From: Phlegmacium glaucopus
Lineage: Eukaryota; Basidiomycota; Agaricomycetes; Agaricales; Cortinariaceae
NCBI GenBank assembly: GCA_015039465.1
Contig: MU130378.1
Span: 1,058,570 to 1,122,569, forward strand
Length of the DNA: 64,000 nt
Reading direction: 5' to 3'
A program made the translations under genes and the position numbers. The notes beneath the pieces are model-generated. The model did not search any database, was not told the DNA's origin, and saw only the letters and a program-made list of their open reading frames with translations. Numbering within the stretch: the first letter of the stretch is position 1; the number at the start of each line of letters is the position of its first letter. This document shows, piece by piece, positions 9,978 through 21,720 of this stretch.

Positions 9978-11199
9978 ATGTCCCCTGTTGCCACAAACGC
10001 TAACGCTAATGATACGTCCCCTGTATCAAGAGTACCGCTATATGAAGCAAGCACTCAATACAGGAATTGGCGATACTCTCCAGAGCAGCTAGCTCATATT
10101 CGTGCTGGGCTAAACGAAGCCGCAGTGGCTGTTATTCGTAAAACATTTGAGACTGATGAGGTGCTCCCTTGCTTTTGATATCTACCCCATCTTGTTCATG
10201 CTTAGTGGGATTACTAGCTAGGATCCTCCAGAAATGTGTCTTTCTTGACGGCTGACGAAGAACATCTCTTGGTGAAGCTCTACATCACGAAAATCGCCCA
10301 ACTATCTTCCTTCTTCAAGTTTCCAGAGGAAGTAGAAGCAACTGCAGTTACTTATCTTAAGCGTTTTTATCTGAAAAACACCGTCATGGATTGGCATCCG
10401 AAGAACGTGATGTGAGCTTGGCTCTGTGTCCTAGCTTTCCTGTAATGTTAACCTGTTTCAGGTTAACGGCTCTATTCCTAGCAACTAAAACCACAAACAA
10501 CCCAATATCCCTCGAGAGATATACCACTCGTATCCCTAAAACTTCTCCCGCTGACGTCCTTGATTTGGAATTTCTCGTTGCGCAGAGTCTGGGATTTGAG
10601 TTTGCGGTATGGCACGCACATCGAGCTTTATGGGGCATATGGCTTGATATACAAGTATGTCCGTTACAATACTGGATATTAATTACTGTTTAAGATTACA
10701 TGTCCAGAGTCTTCCTGGAAACTCAGAAAAACCCCCACCAAGCTGTTACGAGACAGCTCTAAATCATGTTCGCGCTTCTCGTCTCACAGATGCGGAACTG
10801 ATATATACACCTTCACAAATCGCCCTGGCAGCATTTTCCCTTTCGCTCCCAGTTGCAGCTGAGCAGTGGGCGGCCATCAAAATGCCTGTCGACTCTTTCA
10901 ACCTTTCACAAACCATTGATGATATCAAGCGCCTCGTTATCTCTCAGGGCCATACACCCGACGTGGAATCTGTGCGGGAAGTTGATAGACGGCTTAGAAT
11001 CTGCAAAAATCCTGAAAAGGTTATTGGTAGTAAGGCCTACCTTGCTCGAAAACTAGAGGACGAAAGACTGGCAGAGGAAAAGCGGAATAAGAAGGCAGCG
11101 GAAATGCAAGGAGCCAATGATGGCGATCCTTTTGGGAATGAGCTGTCGGAGACACGCCGGCTCCTTGTTGACTACGACGACGACGACGATGACGATTGA
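9978..11199 (+). CDS. CCL1: cyclin H, TFIIH/CAK subunit
   Basis: Four exons (9978-10160, 10218-10411, 10462-10654, 10708-11199) encode 353 residues. The N-terminal helix YEASTQYRNWRYSPEQLAHI is typical of cyclin H (S-x-Q-x-x-x-W). The first cyclin fold follows (FPEEVEATAVTYLKRFYLKN, then LFLATKTTNN), then the second fold (LIYTPSQIALAAFSLS). Cyclin H binds Cdk7/Kin28 to form the CDK-activating kinase, which phosphorylates the Pol II C-terminal domain as part of TFIIH. The C-terminus ends in seven consecutive Asp residues after VDY, an acidic tail without obvious domain role. Exon phases all agree. The start is preceded by a stop in the same frame. Confidence 0.9.
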
Positions 11200-11679
11200 A
11201 TTATAATATACTACAGAATCCATCCTGGGTTACATCCTGGCCCTTACTAGTCAAGCTATCGTCCACCGCTCGTTGGTTACATTTTCACATTCGACTAATG
11301 GACCAAATTATAGGCAATGATAAGACTCCATGCAATCATGTAAATAAAACACGCCAATCTATAAAATTGAATCAATATTATTCAGACATGCAATTGGCTA
11401 TTCGATGATCGTGAACAGAAAGGTGATATACGATGCACGAAGCTTGCCTATGGGTGCATGAGAATAAGTTCACAGTCTAATCAGTCCAACTGTAGTTATC
11501 CTTGTTGCATAATTTGTTTGAGAGTCCAACAATTGAAATATCTGGAAACACAACTGAAACAAGTATTGCTATTGGCAACAAATTGACCTCAGTCCAATCG
11601 TGAAAGGCGATTAGCAAGGCTTCGAAAGTGCCGTCAACTCAAAAGCGAACATGGAGCGCAAAAATGGGCCGCAGATAGT
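11200..11679. other. intergenic, convergent 3' ends
   Basis: Between cyclin H and the DUF1764 gene. AT-rich, no supported ORF, no recognisable RNA gene. Probably the two 3' UTRs. Confidence 0.5.
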
Positions 11680-12226
11680 TCAGAAACCTTTGAAAATAAC
11701 GCTTTAATAACAATATGGTCATGCAGGGGGATAAACACTTACAGCAATTACAATCAAAGGGACACAAAGGTGTATCTGATATAACATGAAAAGCAAGCAT
11801 GTTAAGAAACTCAGTCACTTACCACCGCCCTCACCACTCAGACCAAGTTCATGTTCTTTGTACACGGTCCAACCTTCTTCCGTTTTACGACCTATCAATA
11901 CGTACAATAAGGTGGGGCCAGAATATTGAGCAGTTGGACTTACGATCACCAGATCCTCTAGAATCCTCAAAATCAGCGGTTTTATCATGATTCTTCTTGG
12001 ATTTCTTTGGCTTGCTGCTTTTATTAGAGATGCTATCCTTTTTACGACGCTTGGATGGACCAGCCAAATCAGCTGATTTGTCAACCACAGTCTCGGGCAA
12101 AGGACGCTTTTTGGACGAAGCTTCCTCAACGCTCTTAGGTTTGGGTTGAAGCAAAGAAGAGGTAGACGGTTTCTGTTTCTGTTTCGATTTTGCTTTGGAG
12201 GCGAAAATATCGTCAATTTCAGACAT
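11680..12226 (-). CDS. DUF1764 family protein
   Basis: Four exons (11944-12226, 11823-11891, 11743-11775, 11680-11687) encode 130 residues. It has the family hallmarks: an N-terminal MSEIDDIFASK, a Lys/Ser-rich basic middle with SKRRKKDS, then FEDSRGSGDRRKTEEGW and VYKEHELGL, and the Cys-rich end TPLCPFDCNCCF. The family is widespread in eukaryotes and uncharacterised. Human and fungal members are small basic proteins, probably nuclear. The last exon has only eight coding bases (Cys completion, Phe, stop), yet it rebuilds exactly the expected CNCCF end, which supports the model. Divergent from SWI1, with 227 bp between start codons. Confidence 0.85.
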
Positions 12227-12453
12227 GCCAGTGGTGGTAAGAAAGAAAGAAAAATGACATTGTGTGACAAGTAATGTCACGGGCGTTGGGTTTTGTTCTT
12301 CGACTATGATGTAGGTTTTTTTAAATAAACCTTTTATCGGAAATATTTATTCATGGTTCTCGAAGCGGTCCCCACCAAAATCTGCAATCTGCTCTCCCTT
12401 CTTTTTCGTCGAATACAAACTCTAGTCTCGACTCTTCGCAAGTTGCTAAGCAG

Positions 12454-15294
12454 ATGGCAGCTCTTACTGCCGCAAATCAAGCAAGAATATCCCAAAATAC
12501 CCGCAGTACTCTCCCCACACCCGGCGGAATAAGCTCGGGGTCTTACCTTGGAGCAATAAACTCTCACACTTATCCTTCAGGCGGCCATGACCTTATGTCT
12601 AACCCCAATTCGCATCCAAATTTCCAAGCGCTAAATAACAACTACGGTCTCCAAACTCCAAACGCCGTGGCCAATGCCTCTTTTCCTGACACTCCCATGT
12701 CACAAGCTAACCAGTCTCGAAATCAGGCCTCAGGCTCGTCCTCCCTAAAACAGCGACAGCAAGGCTTCCTCCAAGGCCTTGCTGGACTCATGGCCAAGCG
12801 GAACACACCATTACCGCCTTCTCTGACTGGTATCCCTTACTCGAATTACGATCCTAATAACACATTGTGGTCGATCATAGAACCCTCTTCAGAAATAGGA
12901 TCCTTCAGGCTAGCAGGTAGAGATGTAGACCTGTTTAAGTTGTGGGGTTTAGTCTTTCAACAGGGAGGAGGACATACGGTACATTTATATCATGTATACT
13001 TGACTTTAGCTAAATTATTCCAGGTAACTGGGAACAACGCCTGGGGTTCCATACTTCCCCATTTCGACTTGCCCGATGAATTCCCACAAATGCAAGCTAA
13101 CAACTCGACTTCAGTTGCCCTCATGCTCTCTCAGTATTATATGAATATCCTCTTTCCTTTTGAGGAGGTGTATAGGAAGAACTTGCAAGACCAGCGAGGG
13201 AAGGCATCCATGGCAGGAAGGCAAGGCATGCCTACCCAGCAATTTCCAGCATCTACCCCAGCTGCCGCACGCCCATCTTTAGGAATATCGAACACGCAGC
13301 AACTAGGGATGCGTCCCAATAATCTCATACCACAGGGGGGCTCTATACCTTCAAATGGCTTAGCACAATATTCGTCGGTGCATAACCCACCAACCCAACA
13401 TGGCCCATCTTCTACTTCTCTCCCAATTAATTCCATTGACACACACACTACCATGCCTTCTGAATTAGATTCTCTTATGCATGGTGTTGATTCGAATCTT
13501 TTGGATCCAGACATTCAAGGAATCAAGCGCAAGCATGACCAAGACGATAGAGATATCAAAAGAGCGAGGCAGAAAACTGGTATGTTGAACCTTTGTATTG
13601 CTATTCACCCACCTTTGTACTTAGCACACTATCTGAATAGATCCACCAGAGGGGAGTTCTGTAGGTATAATCTCCATCCAAGAGTCCAACTAACTCATCC
13701 GTCTTATTTAACATAGACGATGACAGGAGCTCCTGACCTGTCAAGCACCCCCCAGACTCGCAGCAATTCACAAGCCCCTTCCTCCTTGGTATCATCAGGG
13801 CCCTCTCGTCCCCAAGCCTCCCGACGTAAAATTGAATATGTTCCATTGGCGCGTGAGGTAGATACTTATGGCGGGCGAGACTTGAAAGTCATTGAAGCAG
13901 AATGGGCGACTATTCCACTAAGGCGCTTACGAGATATCAATGAATGGGGTACTGTTGATATTGAAACCTTGGCTATGTCACTCCGATCCCGCCTAGCGGT
14001 TGAAATGACCTATGCTTTAACGACCATCACGGTCTTGTCGACGATGCGAGGCCAGACACCTGGATCCGGCTTTCCTATATATCAATGTGGGGATCTATTT
14101 GACGAATTATTAGACTTAGTGGAAGAAGTAGCTTTCGGAAAGCCCGAGACAACTCCGGAATCTATGGATACAGATTCTAGCTCAAACATTATCACCAATC
14201 GAGAACTTGTTAGCCTCGTTCATGAAGCAGAAATCTACCCGTTTGCTCCCCTTGAACCACGACAAGGTTCAAAAGCTTTTGATTTGGGCCCACAGCAACG
14301 ACCTGGCATTGTAATAATGGCTGTTGTCAACATTTTTCGCAATCTATCAATTATTCCAGACAACGCGGAGTTCCTCTCGAATCACCCAAGGCTCATTGAC
14401 ATGATGCTACGTTTGTGCACTCTGAAAGTAGAAGATGGTCGTGATGCTTTGCCAGCCTCCGAACATCTGTCGCTTTCGGATCTCCTCGCCATTCGAAGAG
14501 ACACCCTATATACTCTTTCCAGCATTTCAGGCTTGATCAATCTCTCCCGTCACCCCTCTTTCCATCGATTAGGGCTACGCATTTTCGACCTTGTGGCTTC
14601 GTACCTTGTGGATCCCATGGACGCGATCTCTCCCCTTGCAAGCGTGCAACTAGCAGGAGTTGTCCCTAGTGCCAACTTAAAACCTCCAGCGCTAGCAGAC
14701 GTTGCATTGGAGGTATTTACACGATTTAGTCAAGCTGACGGTAATCGGCAAGTGATTGCCAAAGTGGTGCCGCCATCGTCTCTTTGGTTACTGTTGACAC
14801 GACTCGTTCATCGACTTCCCATTGTTGATGCCGATTTTGTCCTGATGCAGAGAGAGTATTGGTTGAGTTTCGTGGAGAAGACCGTCATGGCCATCTATTC
14901 ATTGGTATTTCTTGCACCCCCTGACTTAAAGCAGAAAATCAAGACCGATAGAACTTTGGCATTCAAGAACGTCATGCTTCGAATGGTTCACAAGGCCGTG
15001 ATGATGCCGAGTCATGATGGACGCAGCATGATGATTGTTTCTGCCAAAAGAGCTGTCGAAGCCATGAAAGTGTTGGATGGGACGGAGGATGTGTTTGAAC
15101 AATCAGAAACAACGATGCCTATTCTGTCCTTTGGTATGGGATTCTCTGATTCGGGAGACATTGGAGTTGAGAAAGGTACTGGGATTCTTGGGGGCAAGGG
15201 GGATGTTGCTTGGGAGATGATGATGCTACGAGACGTATTTCAAGACGAACGGATGTTCAATGAGTTGGACAGTCTGGTCCGGGTTGAATATTGA
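12454..15294 (+). CDS. SWI1: SWI1-like ARID subunit of SWI/SNF
   Basis: Three exons (12454-12978, 13024-13579, 13727-15294) encode about 882 residues. The N-terminus is rich in Asn/Ser/Gln. An ARID/BRIGHT DNA-binding domain lies near residues 130-235: GRDVDLFKLWGLVFQQGGG, then VTGNNAWGSILPHFDLPDE and ALMLSQYYMNILFPFEEVY. After a low-complexity linker and a basic KRKHDQDDRDIKRAR patch comes a long helical C-terminal region (residues ~365-882) typical of fungal Swi1 and of the ARID1 (BAF250) homology region. It would recruit the SWI/SNF remodeller to chromatin. The frame stays open upstream of the chosen ATG back to about 12320 without another ATG, so an upstream first exon is possible. Intron 2 uses the acceptor ending at 13726, which keeps phase. 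Confidence 0.8.
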
Positions 15295-15407
15295 ATGTAT
15301 TTACTTTGTACACGTGATGCAGAACTGCGCGTTTGTTCAAGTGAAACCTGAAAAGTGAGTACGTGGACTGCGACGATGTCCGCGCCTCTCTCATTACCAC
15401 CGTGGCA

Positions 15408-17392
15408 ATGGTAGAACATCTTCCTCCCCCAACATATTCTCAGCAAGATCCTGTTGGCTCTCACACATACCAAGATCCTCAGATACTCATTGTACCCACA
15501 GTAGATGTTGTAAACTTCCAGAAAGGTTATCTAGGCGCTGAAGGCGAACAAGCAGCTGTCGAGGGTGAACTCCAAATCAAAGGGGTAGATGCTGCTCGTT
15601 GGGATCGTGTGTAAGTTTGCTTTGTGAATACATATCTCATTGCTGATATCCACCTTGTAGTACAATTTCTTTGCGTTCCTTTGAAAATGCTTACCATCAT
15701 GAGATCGATCTCGCAAATTATGAGAGAGAGCTGTACGCGAGAACGGATCCCCACGACATATTTCCCTCTTCAATACCGTTTGCGATCCCTCTCCCATCCG
15801 ACACCCCCCAATCAATCCAAACTCCACATTCGACCCTGGGCCATCAGTTGACTGCAACACTTTATCCCGCAGATAGTCATCTCTCTCCACTTTCCAAGAG
15901 TCTTACAGTCCACACACGACGTTACACATCGCATTCCCATACACTCCCCTCTTCACCTGAGACATACGCCCTGGATGACCCCACCCGTGTCGAGGTCCAG
16001 GTCCCACGAAACACATTCACATCGGGTGAAGTCATTCCTTTGTACGTCACTGTTCCGCCGCCAGCTAGAGAGACCGTGGTTCGCTGGGGCTTGAGGCTTC
16101 GTAACGTACGCGCAGAACTTGTCCGTGTCGTCAAAGTCAAACGAGAACACTCTGAGGATGTCGAGACCGATTCCGACAGTGATATCGCACCAGATGAAAG
16201 CAGCAATATCCGAGGCGGTTCTTTCCTTGGTGCTGCACAACAACCTCCCACCTCTTCAAAAATGCCGCTGTCTCCTTTATTTCTTGGGTCGTCCTATAGA
16301 ACAATTATTGCACGTTCAGGAGCGTCATGTCGCTTTCATTCCTCTCGCCCTATACAGTTGCGTTTTGTTCTTCATCAAAATTCGACTGGCTCGCCATCAG
16401 ATTCTCGAACGAACCTGGGTCGCGTGGATAGCGATGCTGAAAGTCCCTTGTTAACTCAATCCACACTTCTACATTCTGTAACATTTCATATCAAGATTCA
16501 TATATCTTTCGTTGATACATCAAACCAGACAGAACGCATCTCGACTATAGTTGTTCCTATAACCATTCTTCCACCCCTTGCACCTCTTCCAGAGGTGTCA
16601 CAAGCTGTAGATGATGCATACCAAAAGAAACATGATCGTCCACCTGCCAAAACCACTCGAGCGGAAGAAGTTGATCCTTCTATTCCACATTATTCAGAAG
16701 GAGAGGCTGGGCCAAGTATGCTTTCTTCCGGCGCACCTCCTCCATTCGAAGAACGTGATGCACCGCCTCCATTTTTCGTTTCGGCTCTTGAAACCTCGCT
16801 GCCCACTTTCCAAGAATCGGAGACAGAAATTATACTTCCAGAGACGGACGATCTCATGAATGAAATCCCTCTTTCTTGTTCCATACCAGGGGAAGGAACA
16901 CTTTTTGGTTTTCTTTCCTCCGAGCAGTTCGATGGGCATTCAGAAGATATACAACAATCCTCAACTCCTCCGCCTACTCTGGAAATGGCCTCAGGAGACA
17001 CAGATTTGACAGCTTTAGTCGATCAACCAACCCACATATCAATGGAAGCTTTAAGCTTGGTTCTGGATCAGCATGACGAAAATCCAAGGGTTGAAGAACA
17101 GCCACCACCACCACCTGCCATGGACGATCCTTCTGATCCCCCACCTTCAATTGACTCTGACTTCAGGTCGCCGGTCGTTGTGCAACAAACTTCTCCAAGT
17201 CAAACATCTCCACCTCTGCATGTGGCCTACCATCAATCAGACACTGCCATTGGACTACATATATCCACTCCAGTTTTAGCTCCCGAAGAGACCAGATCAT
17301 CGCATGGACATGCACCTCCCCCTTATCTCACTGATAGCCACCGCGAGAATGAGAGTGATCAAGTGACTAGACCACCTCCATATGTTGATTGA
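15408..17392 (+). CDS. arrestin-related trafficking adaptor (ART-like)
   Basis: Two exons (15408-15610, 15661-17392) encode 644 residues. The N-terminal part carries beta-strand segments of arrestin type (VEGELQIKGV, DRVTISLRSFENAYHHEID). The following half has ETVVRWGLRLRNVRAELVRV and a second arrestin-like sandwich (RSGASCRFHSSRPIQLRFVL, VTFHIKIHISFVD, TIVVPITILPP). The C-terminal ~250 residues are disordered and Pro-rich, with PPxY motifs APPPYL and PPPYVD at the very end. Proteins of this build recruit an Rsp5-type WW-domain ubiquitin ligase through PPxY and direct endocytosis of plasma-membrane transporters. Assignment rests on layout and PPxY motifs. The cargo cannot be inferred. Confidence 0.7.
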
Positions 17393-17588
17393 ACTTATAA
17401 CAATAAATGATGCTTTCTTCAGTAATGAGTTCGGTTTTTATTTTCAAACAATGATATATTTAGAGTACTACAAATAGTTGCCGTGGTAGAAAAAGTGAGG
17501 TAATAAGCCTAAGGCAGCATAGAAGGGCATAAGGATCATAAATAGGGAAAATTGTTGCTGGATAAACCAAAGGCGCAAAGTGCCTAAT

Positions 17589-18580
17589 CTAACAATTACA
17601 TGCATCTTTCGCCTTCGTCGCATCTTCGTCCAAATTCACTCCCTGTTGTGTGCCCTCCGTTCGACTGCCACCAGGACGACCCGCGTTACCACGAGTTGCA
17701 GCCAAAATATCTTCGATGGGAATCTTTTTGGCTGATACGGGGCGTCAACAACATAATTTGCAAGATGGGTTAAGATAAATACCGATTTCAGTAAAGATGT
17801 CAACGACGCCTTCACCAGTCTTGGCACTCGTCTCAAAAAATAGCAAACCCGCCTCAGATGCGTAAGCTTGGGCCTCTTCGCGGGGAACTTGACGCAAGCT
17901 TTCAGGTTCTCCGGTGGTGGCTCCTTGTGTCTCTTCCGGCGTAGCAGTGGCATCGTCTGCCTCATCTTCTGAGTCGGGAGGTGATCCAGGTGATGGCGAA
18001 GAAGCAGACGGTTGGACAAGGTCTACTTTATTTCCAGCTAAAGCAATGACAATGTTGGGGTTTGCTTGTCGCTGTAACTCCTTGACCCATGACTTTGCCT
18101 TCTCCAAGCTACTGGATTTGGTGACGTCGTAAACGACGACAGCTGCTTGTGCATTCCGATAATACATTGGCTGACTGAGCATTAAATGCTGCGGAAATAG
18201 CGAAGTAGGAGTACGCATGACGACTTACCGCTAATGAATGGAAACGCTCTTGACCTGCTGTATCCCATATTTCATATCTCAGAATACGATCTTCTAGACG
18301 GCATTTTTGAGTCAAAAATGCAGCGCCAATGGTAGGTTCCTTGTTGGGCTGAAACTCGTTGGAGACCTACAATATGAAATGTTAGGGATGCCATTAGAAA
18401 GGTAGAGTGGCTTGAACGTACAAAACGAAGTACAACAGATGATTTGCCAACAGCAGCTTCGCCTAGGATGGAGACTCTTCAGTTTCCAGACGGATTGAGC
18501 ATTGACTCAGAGAGCGCACCTAATAGAACAAGCTTGACCTGAACTGATTTATCTGCTGAACCAGATGCCGCATCTGCCAT
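17589..18580 (-). CDS. Rab5-type small GTPase (Vps21/Ypt5)
   Basis: About six exons. The first is 18561-18580 plus upstream coding ([21 protein letters not shown]). Motifs in order: P-loop GEAAVGKSS, switch [35 protein letters not shown], guanine-specificity [17 protein letters not shown], and a C-terminal CNC prenylation end (stop at 17589-17591). The switch regions are those of the Rab5 subfamily, which governs early endosome fusion. Between NKVDL and the REEAQAYA helix lies an extra acidic, Ser/Pro-rich insertion of roughly 45 residues that canonical Rab5 lacks. Divergent from the acyl-CoA synthetase gene, 149 bp apart. Confidence 0.9.
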
Positions 18581-18729
18581 GTTATGTTAGATATATCGTA
18601 AGGATGATATTGACAATGACAAGAAAGAGGTGAGAGGACTGTCGTGACCGTTTGGAGGCTTTGCCAGTGATTGTTTGTCCTGTGTTTGTTGACAGGCTCC
18701 TGTGTTCTTCAATTACCACAAACTCTCTA

Positions 18730-21426
18730 ATGGCAGCTATAAATTTTACCCCAACCATCGCAAGTATTCCACCTGCCGATGTCCTACTGAGACTCAGAGA
18801 AATACCGGGGGCTTTACCCAATCGACATCCTTTGGTGAATTTTATAACAAGTTCACACCAATGTTAGATCAATTCTAATACTTACCGTTGTGCATAGAAC
18901 CCCTTGGTTTTCATCTTGCGAGCTGCTCAGATTTATCCTGACAAGTTAGCGTTGTTGCATACAGACATCGATCATCCAGTTGCTTATACCTTCTCCGTCT
19001 GGTATAGAGCCGTGCCTGGCACTCTTGCTGCATTTGGCCCCAATGACTTACTATCCTGACATTCAGGGCCCAACGCATTCAGAACTTTGCATACGCGTTA
19101 ATCGACGCAGGCATAAAGCCTGGCGATCGCGTCGCTGTCATCGCACCTAACTCGTAATTCCGTTTGCTAGTCGAATATTAATTCTTGCTTACCAACTTTC
19201 ACCTAATCTAGTCCCCTTATAGCAGGTGCGCCATCTTATCTGAAAATTCCAATTCTTTTCTGACAGTCATTCAATATACAGATGCACACCATGCTATCAT
19301 TGCTGCTCGCGCCGTGTTCACCCCAATAAACACACGTCTCAAGCCATCTGAAGTTGCTTACATCCTCGAGCATAGTGGCTGCAGTCTGATATTAGTGGAC
19401 CATGAATATATCCACCTCGTTGCCGGCACGAAGGTACCCACAATCATCTCCCACGATACGGGGAGAGAAGGAGACCCCTATGAAACCTTTCTTACCCATG
19501 GAAGACGAGTGAGTCAGGAGAAAGGTTGGTCAGGTTTGGATGCTGAGCCTGACGAGAATGCACCGGCCGTTCTTTGTTATACGTATGTTTCTTCTCTTTC
19601 CGTCTTGTTTTCGTTCCTTATATCCCACGGTAGCTCTGGAACAACAGGAAGGGTATATATTTAGGTTTTAACTCATTTCACTAGAAGCTCACTAGTCCTC
19701 AGCCTAAAGGCGTATTGACAACACTTAGAGGCAAATGACGTCGATATCCCCATGTCCGTATTCATGCTGATGATTAGCTATAACTGGAATAGGCACTTAT
19801 CTTGCTGCTATTGCGAATGCCTTCGAGGGAGGGTAGGTTCATCGTATCCTATGAGAAGACAACATACTGAACGGCCATAAAAGGATGAATCGCGAATCAA
19901 CTTACCTCTGGTCAGTTCAATTAGGCAAATTAAAATTCTATCTTCAATTTATCTCTGCTTAGGATTTTGCCCATGTTCCACGCAGCTGGATGGACATATC
20001 CTTGGTCAAACGTATTTTCGTTCGCTACTCAGGTAGTTCCTTCATACTTATAGTAAACCATGACTAACCACAAATTATCTTCAGATTACTCTCCGAACGG
20101 TCGATTATATCCTCATATGGAAACATTTTCTTACCTCTGGTGTGACTCACTATTGTGCGGCACCAACCGTTCAAGTATGACCACAACACTTGGCGACAAG
20201 TGATCTTGATGTACTGATATGAACTATCAGATTGGCATTGTAAATTGCCCAGAGGCACGAAAACCTCCGCAGCCTATAACAGCAGTCATTGGTCAGTCAA
20301 CATCTTCCTGAAAGTACTATGACTAAAATGGTTGAAAAGCCGGTGCTGCCCCTACTGCACATCTCATTGCTGAACTCGAGAAAACAGGCATCAAGCCCGT
20401 TCACGTATATGGCTTAACGTACGTTTACCAATAGTTAAAATTCTTTCTGTAGCTAACAATTCACGATCAATGATAGAGAAGTAACTGTCAACGTCATCTC
20501 AAGGATGCCTCAATTGACTAACCCCTATTTTCCAGACCTACGGACCCTTCACGAGAAACTATGACCAACCTTCATGGAAGGATCTAACTCTACAAGACCG
20601 TGCTCGTTTAATGGCTCGTCAAGGACACGCGTTCGCAACCGCTGAAGAAGTTAGAGTTATATATCCCACGGCTAGCGATGAGAATGCACCATTCAAGGAC
20701 GTCCCTCGCGATGGAAAAACTCTGGGAGAGGTCGTTACTAAGGGTAACATTGTCATGAAAGAGGTTTACTTACATTTCGATTCTATGTGTGTGCATTCCT
20801 GGCTCACAAACTCCTTCTAGTATTTCCGTGATGCAGAGGCGACTCGAAAAGCGTTTGCCAACGGCAGCTTCCATACTGGAGACCTCGCTGTCATGCATTC
20901 CAATGGATCTATATCAATTATGGATAGAAGTAAAGATATCATCATATCTGGTGGAGAGGTATGCTGTTGTATTGTACGTCGAATGAATAGTGCTTTACAT
21001 ATCACTTGTTTTCAGAATGCATCGTCTCTAGCGATTGAGCAAGGTAAATATTGAGCAGCATGCCAGCGATGGCTTTCATTCTCATTATCCATTAGAACTT
21101 GCTAGCCATCCTCACATACTGGAAGTCACTGTGGTCGCTCGCAGTCATGCCAAATGGGGAGAACGGCCTATGGCTTTCGTCGTTCTTCACCCTCAATATG
21201 TCTCTTCCTGGAAAGGACGACACGATGACTTCGCAAAGGAACTAAAGGCCCATGCCAAAGAGAGACTTCCTGGGTTTGCCTGTCCCGAATGGGTAGACAT
21301 CGTACAAGATCTGCCCGTGAGTTTCGTTTTTATGCCGAGTATATCTTTTGATTGATGGCTTGGCAGAAAACATCAACTGGCAAGATTTTGAAAACCGAGT
21401 TACGAAAAGTTGTAGCAAAGCTTTAA
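18730..21426 (+). CDS. AMP-dependent acyl-CoA synthetase, peroxisomal-type
   Basis: A highly split gene with more than ten introns. Exon 1 (18730-18834) starts [20 protein letters not shown]. Adenylation motifs appear in order: [28 protein letters not shown], the AMP-binding loop SGTTGRPKGV split by introns near 19633-19705, [14 protein letters not shown], the YGLTETYGPF motif, [26 protein letters not shown], and the catalytic Lys motif [12 protein letters not shown] near the C-terminus. The enzyme activates a carboxylic acid (probably a medium- or long-chain fatty acid or an aromatic acid) to its CoA ester. The protein ends in AKL, a PTS1-type peroxisomal signal. The YGLTE motif can only be rebuilt with a 4-base micro-exon at 20477-20480. 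Confidence 0.85.
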
Positions 21427-21720
21427 ATTCATGATCCTTATATCTTGACGAATAACATATCTAACCATGGGGACTTTTATTTTTATTTTTATTCTTTATT
21501 TGATAGTGTCGTTGTTGACATTTAAAGCCCTGATTGGGTCCTTGAATTATTACATACCAAGGTCAACTTAAAATAAATACCATACAACCAAATTGAATCA
21601 ATGAAGCGAATGAAAAGTTTTAGCCATGGAGCTATGTACAGGAACCTAGTAAAGTGATAGTGTCGTTAGAATGTGTTTGATGATAAGTATCCTTGAAAAA
21701 AAGATTTCAATAATAAGGAT
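21427..21720. other. convergent 3' intergenic region
   Basis: AT-rich 294 bp between two convergent genes. No feature seen beyond likely 3' UTRs. Confidence 0.5.

Noticed and set aside
13137..13514. Long antisense ORF inside SWI1
   Set aside because: Opposite the ARID and linker exons; composition is Cys/Gly-rich shadow of the coding strand.
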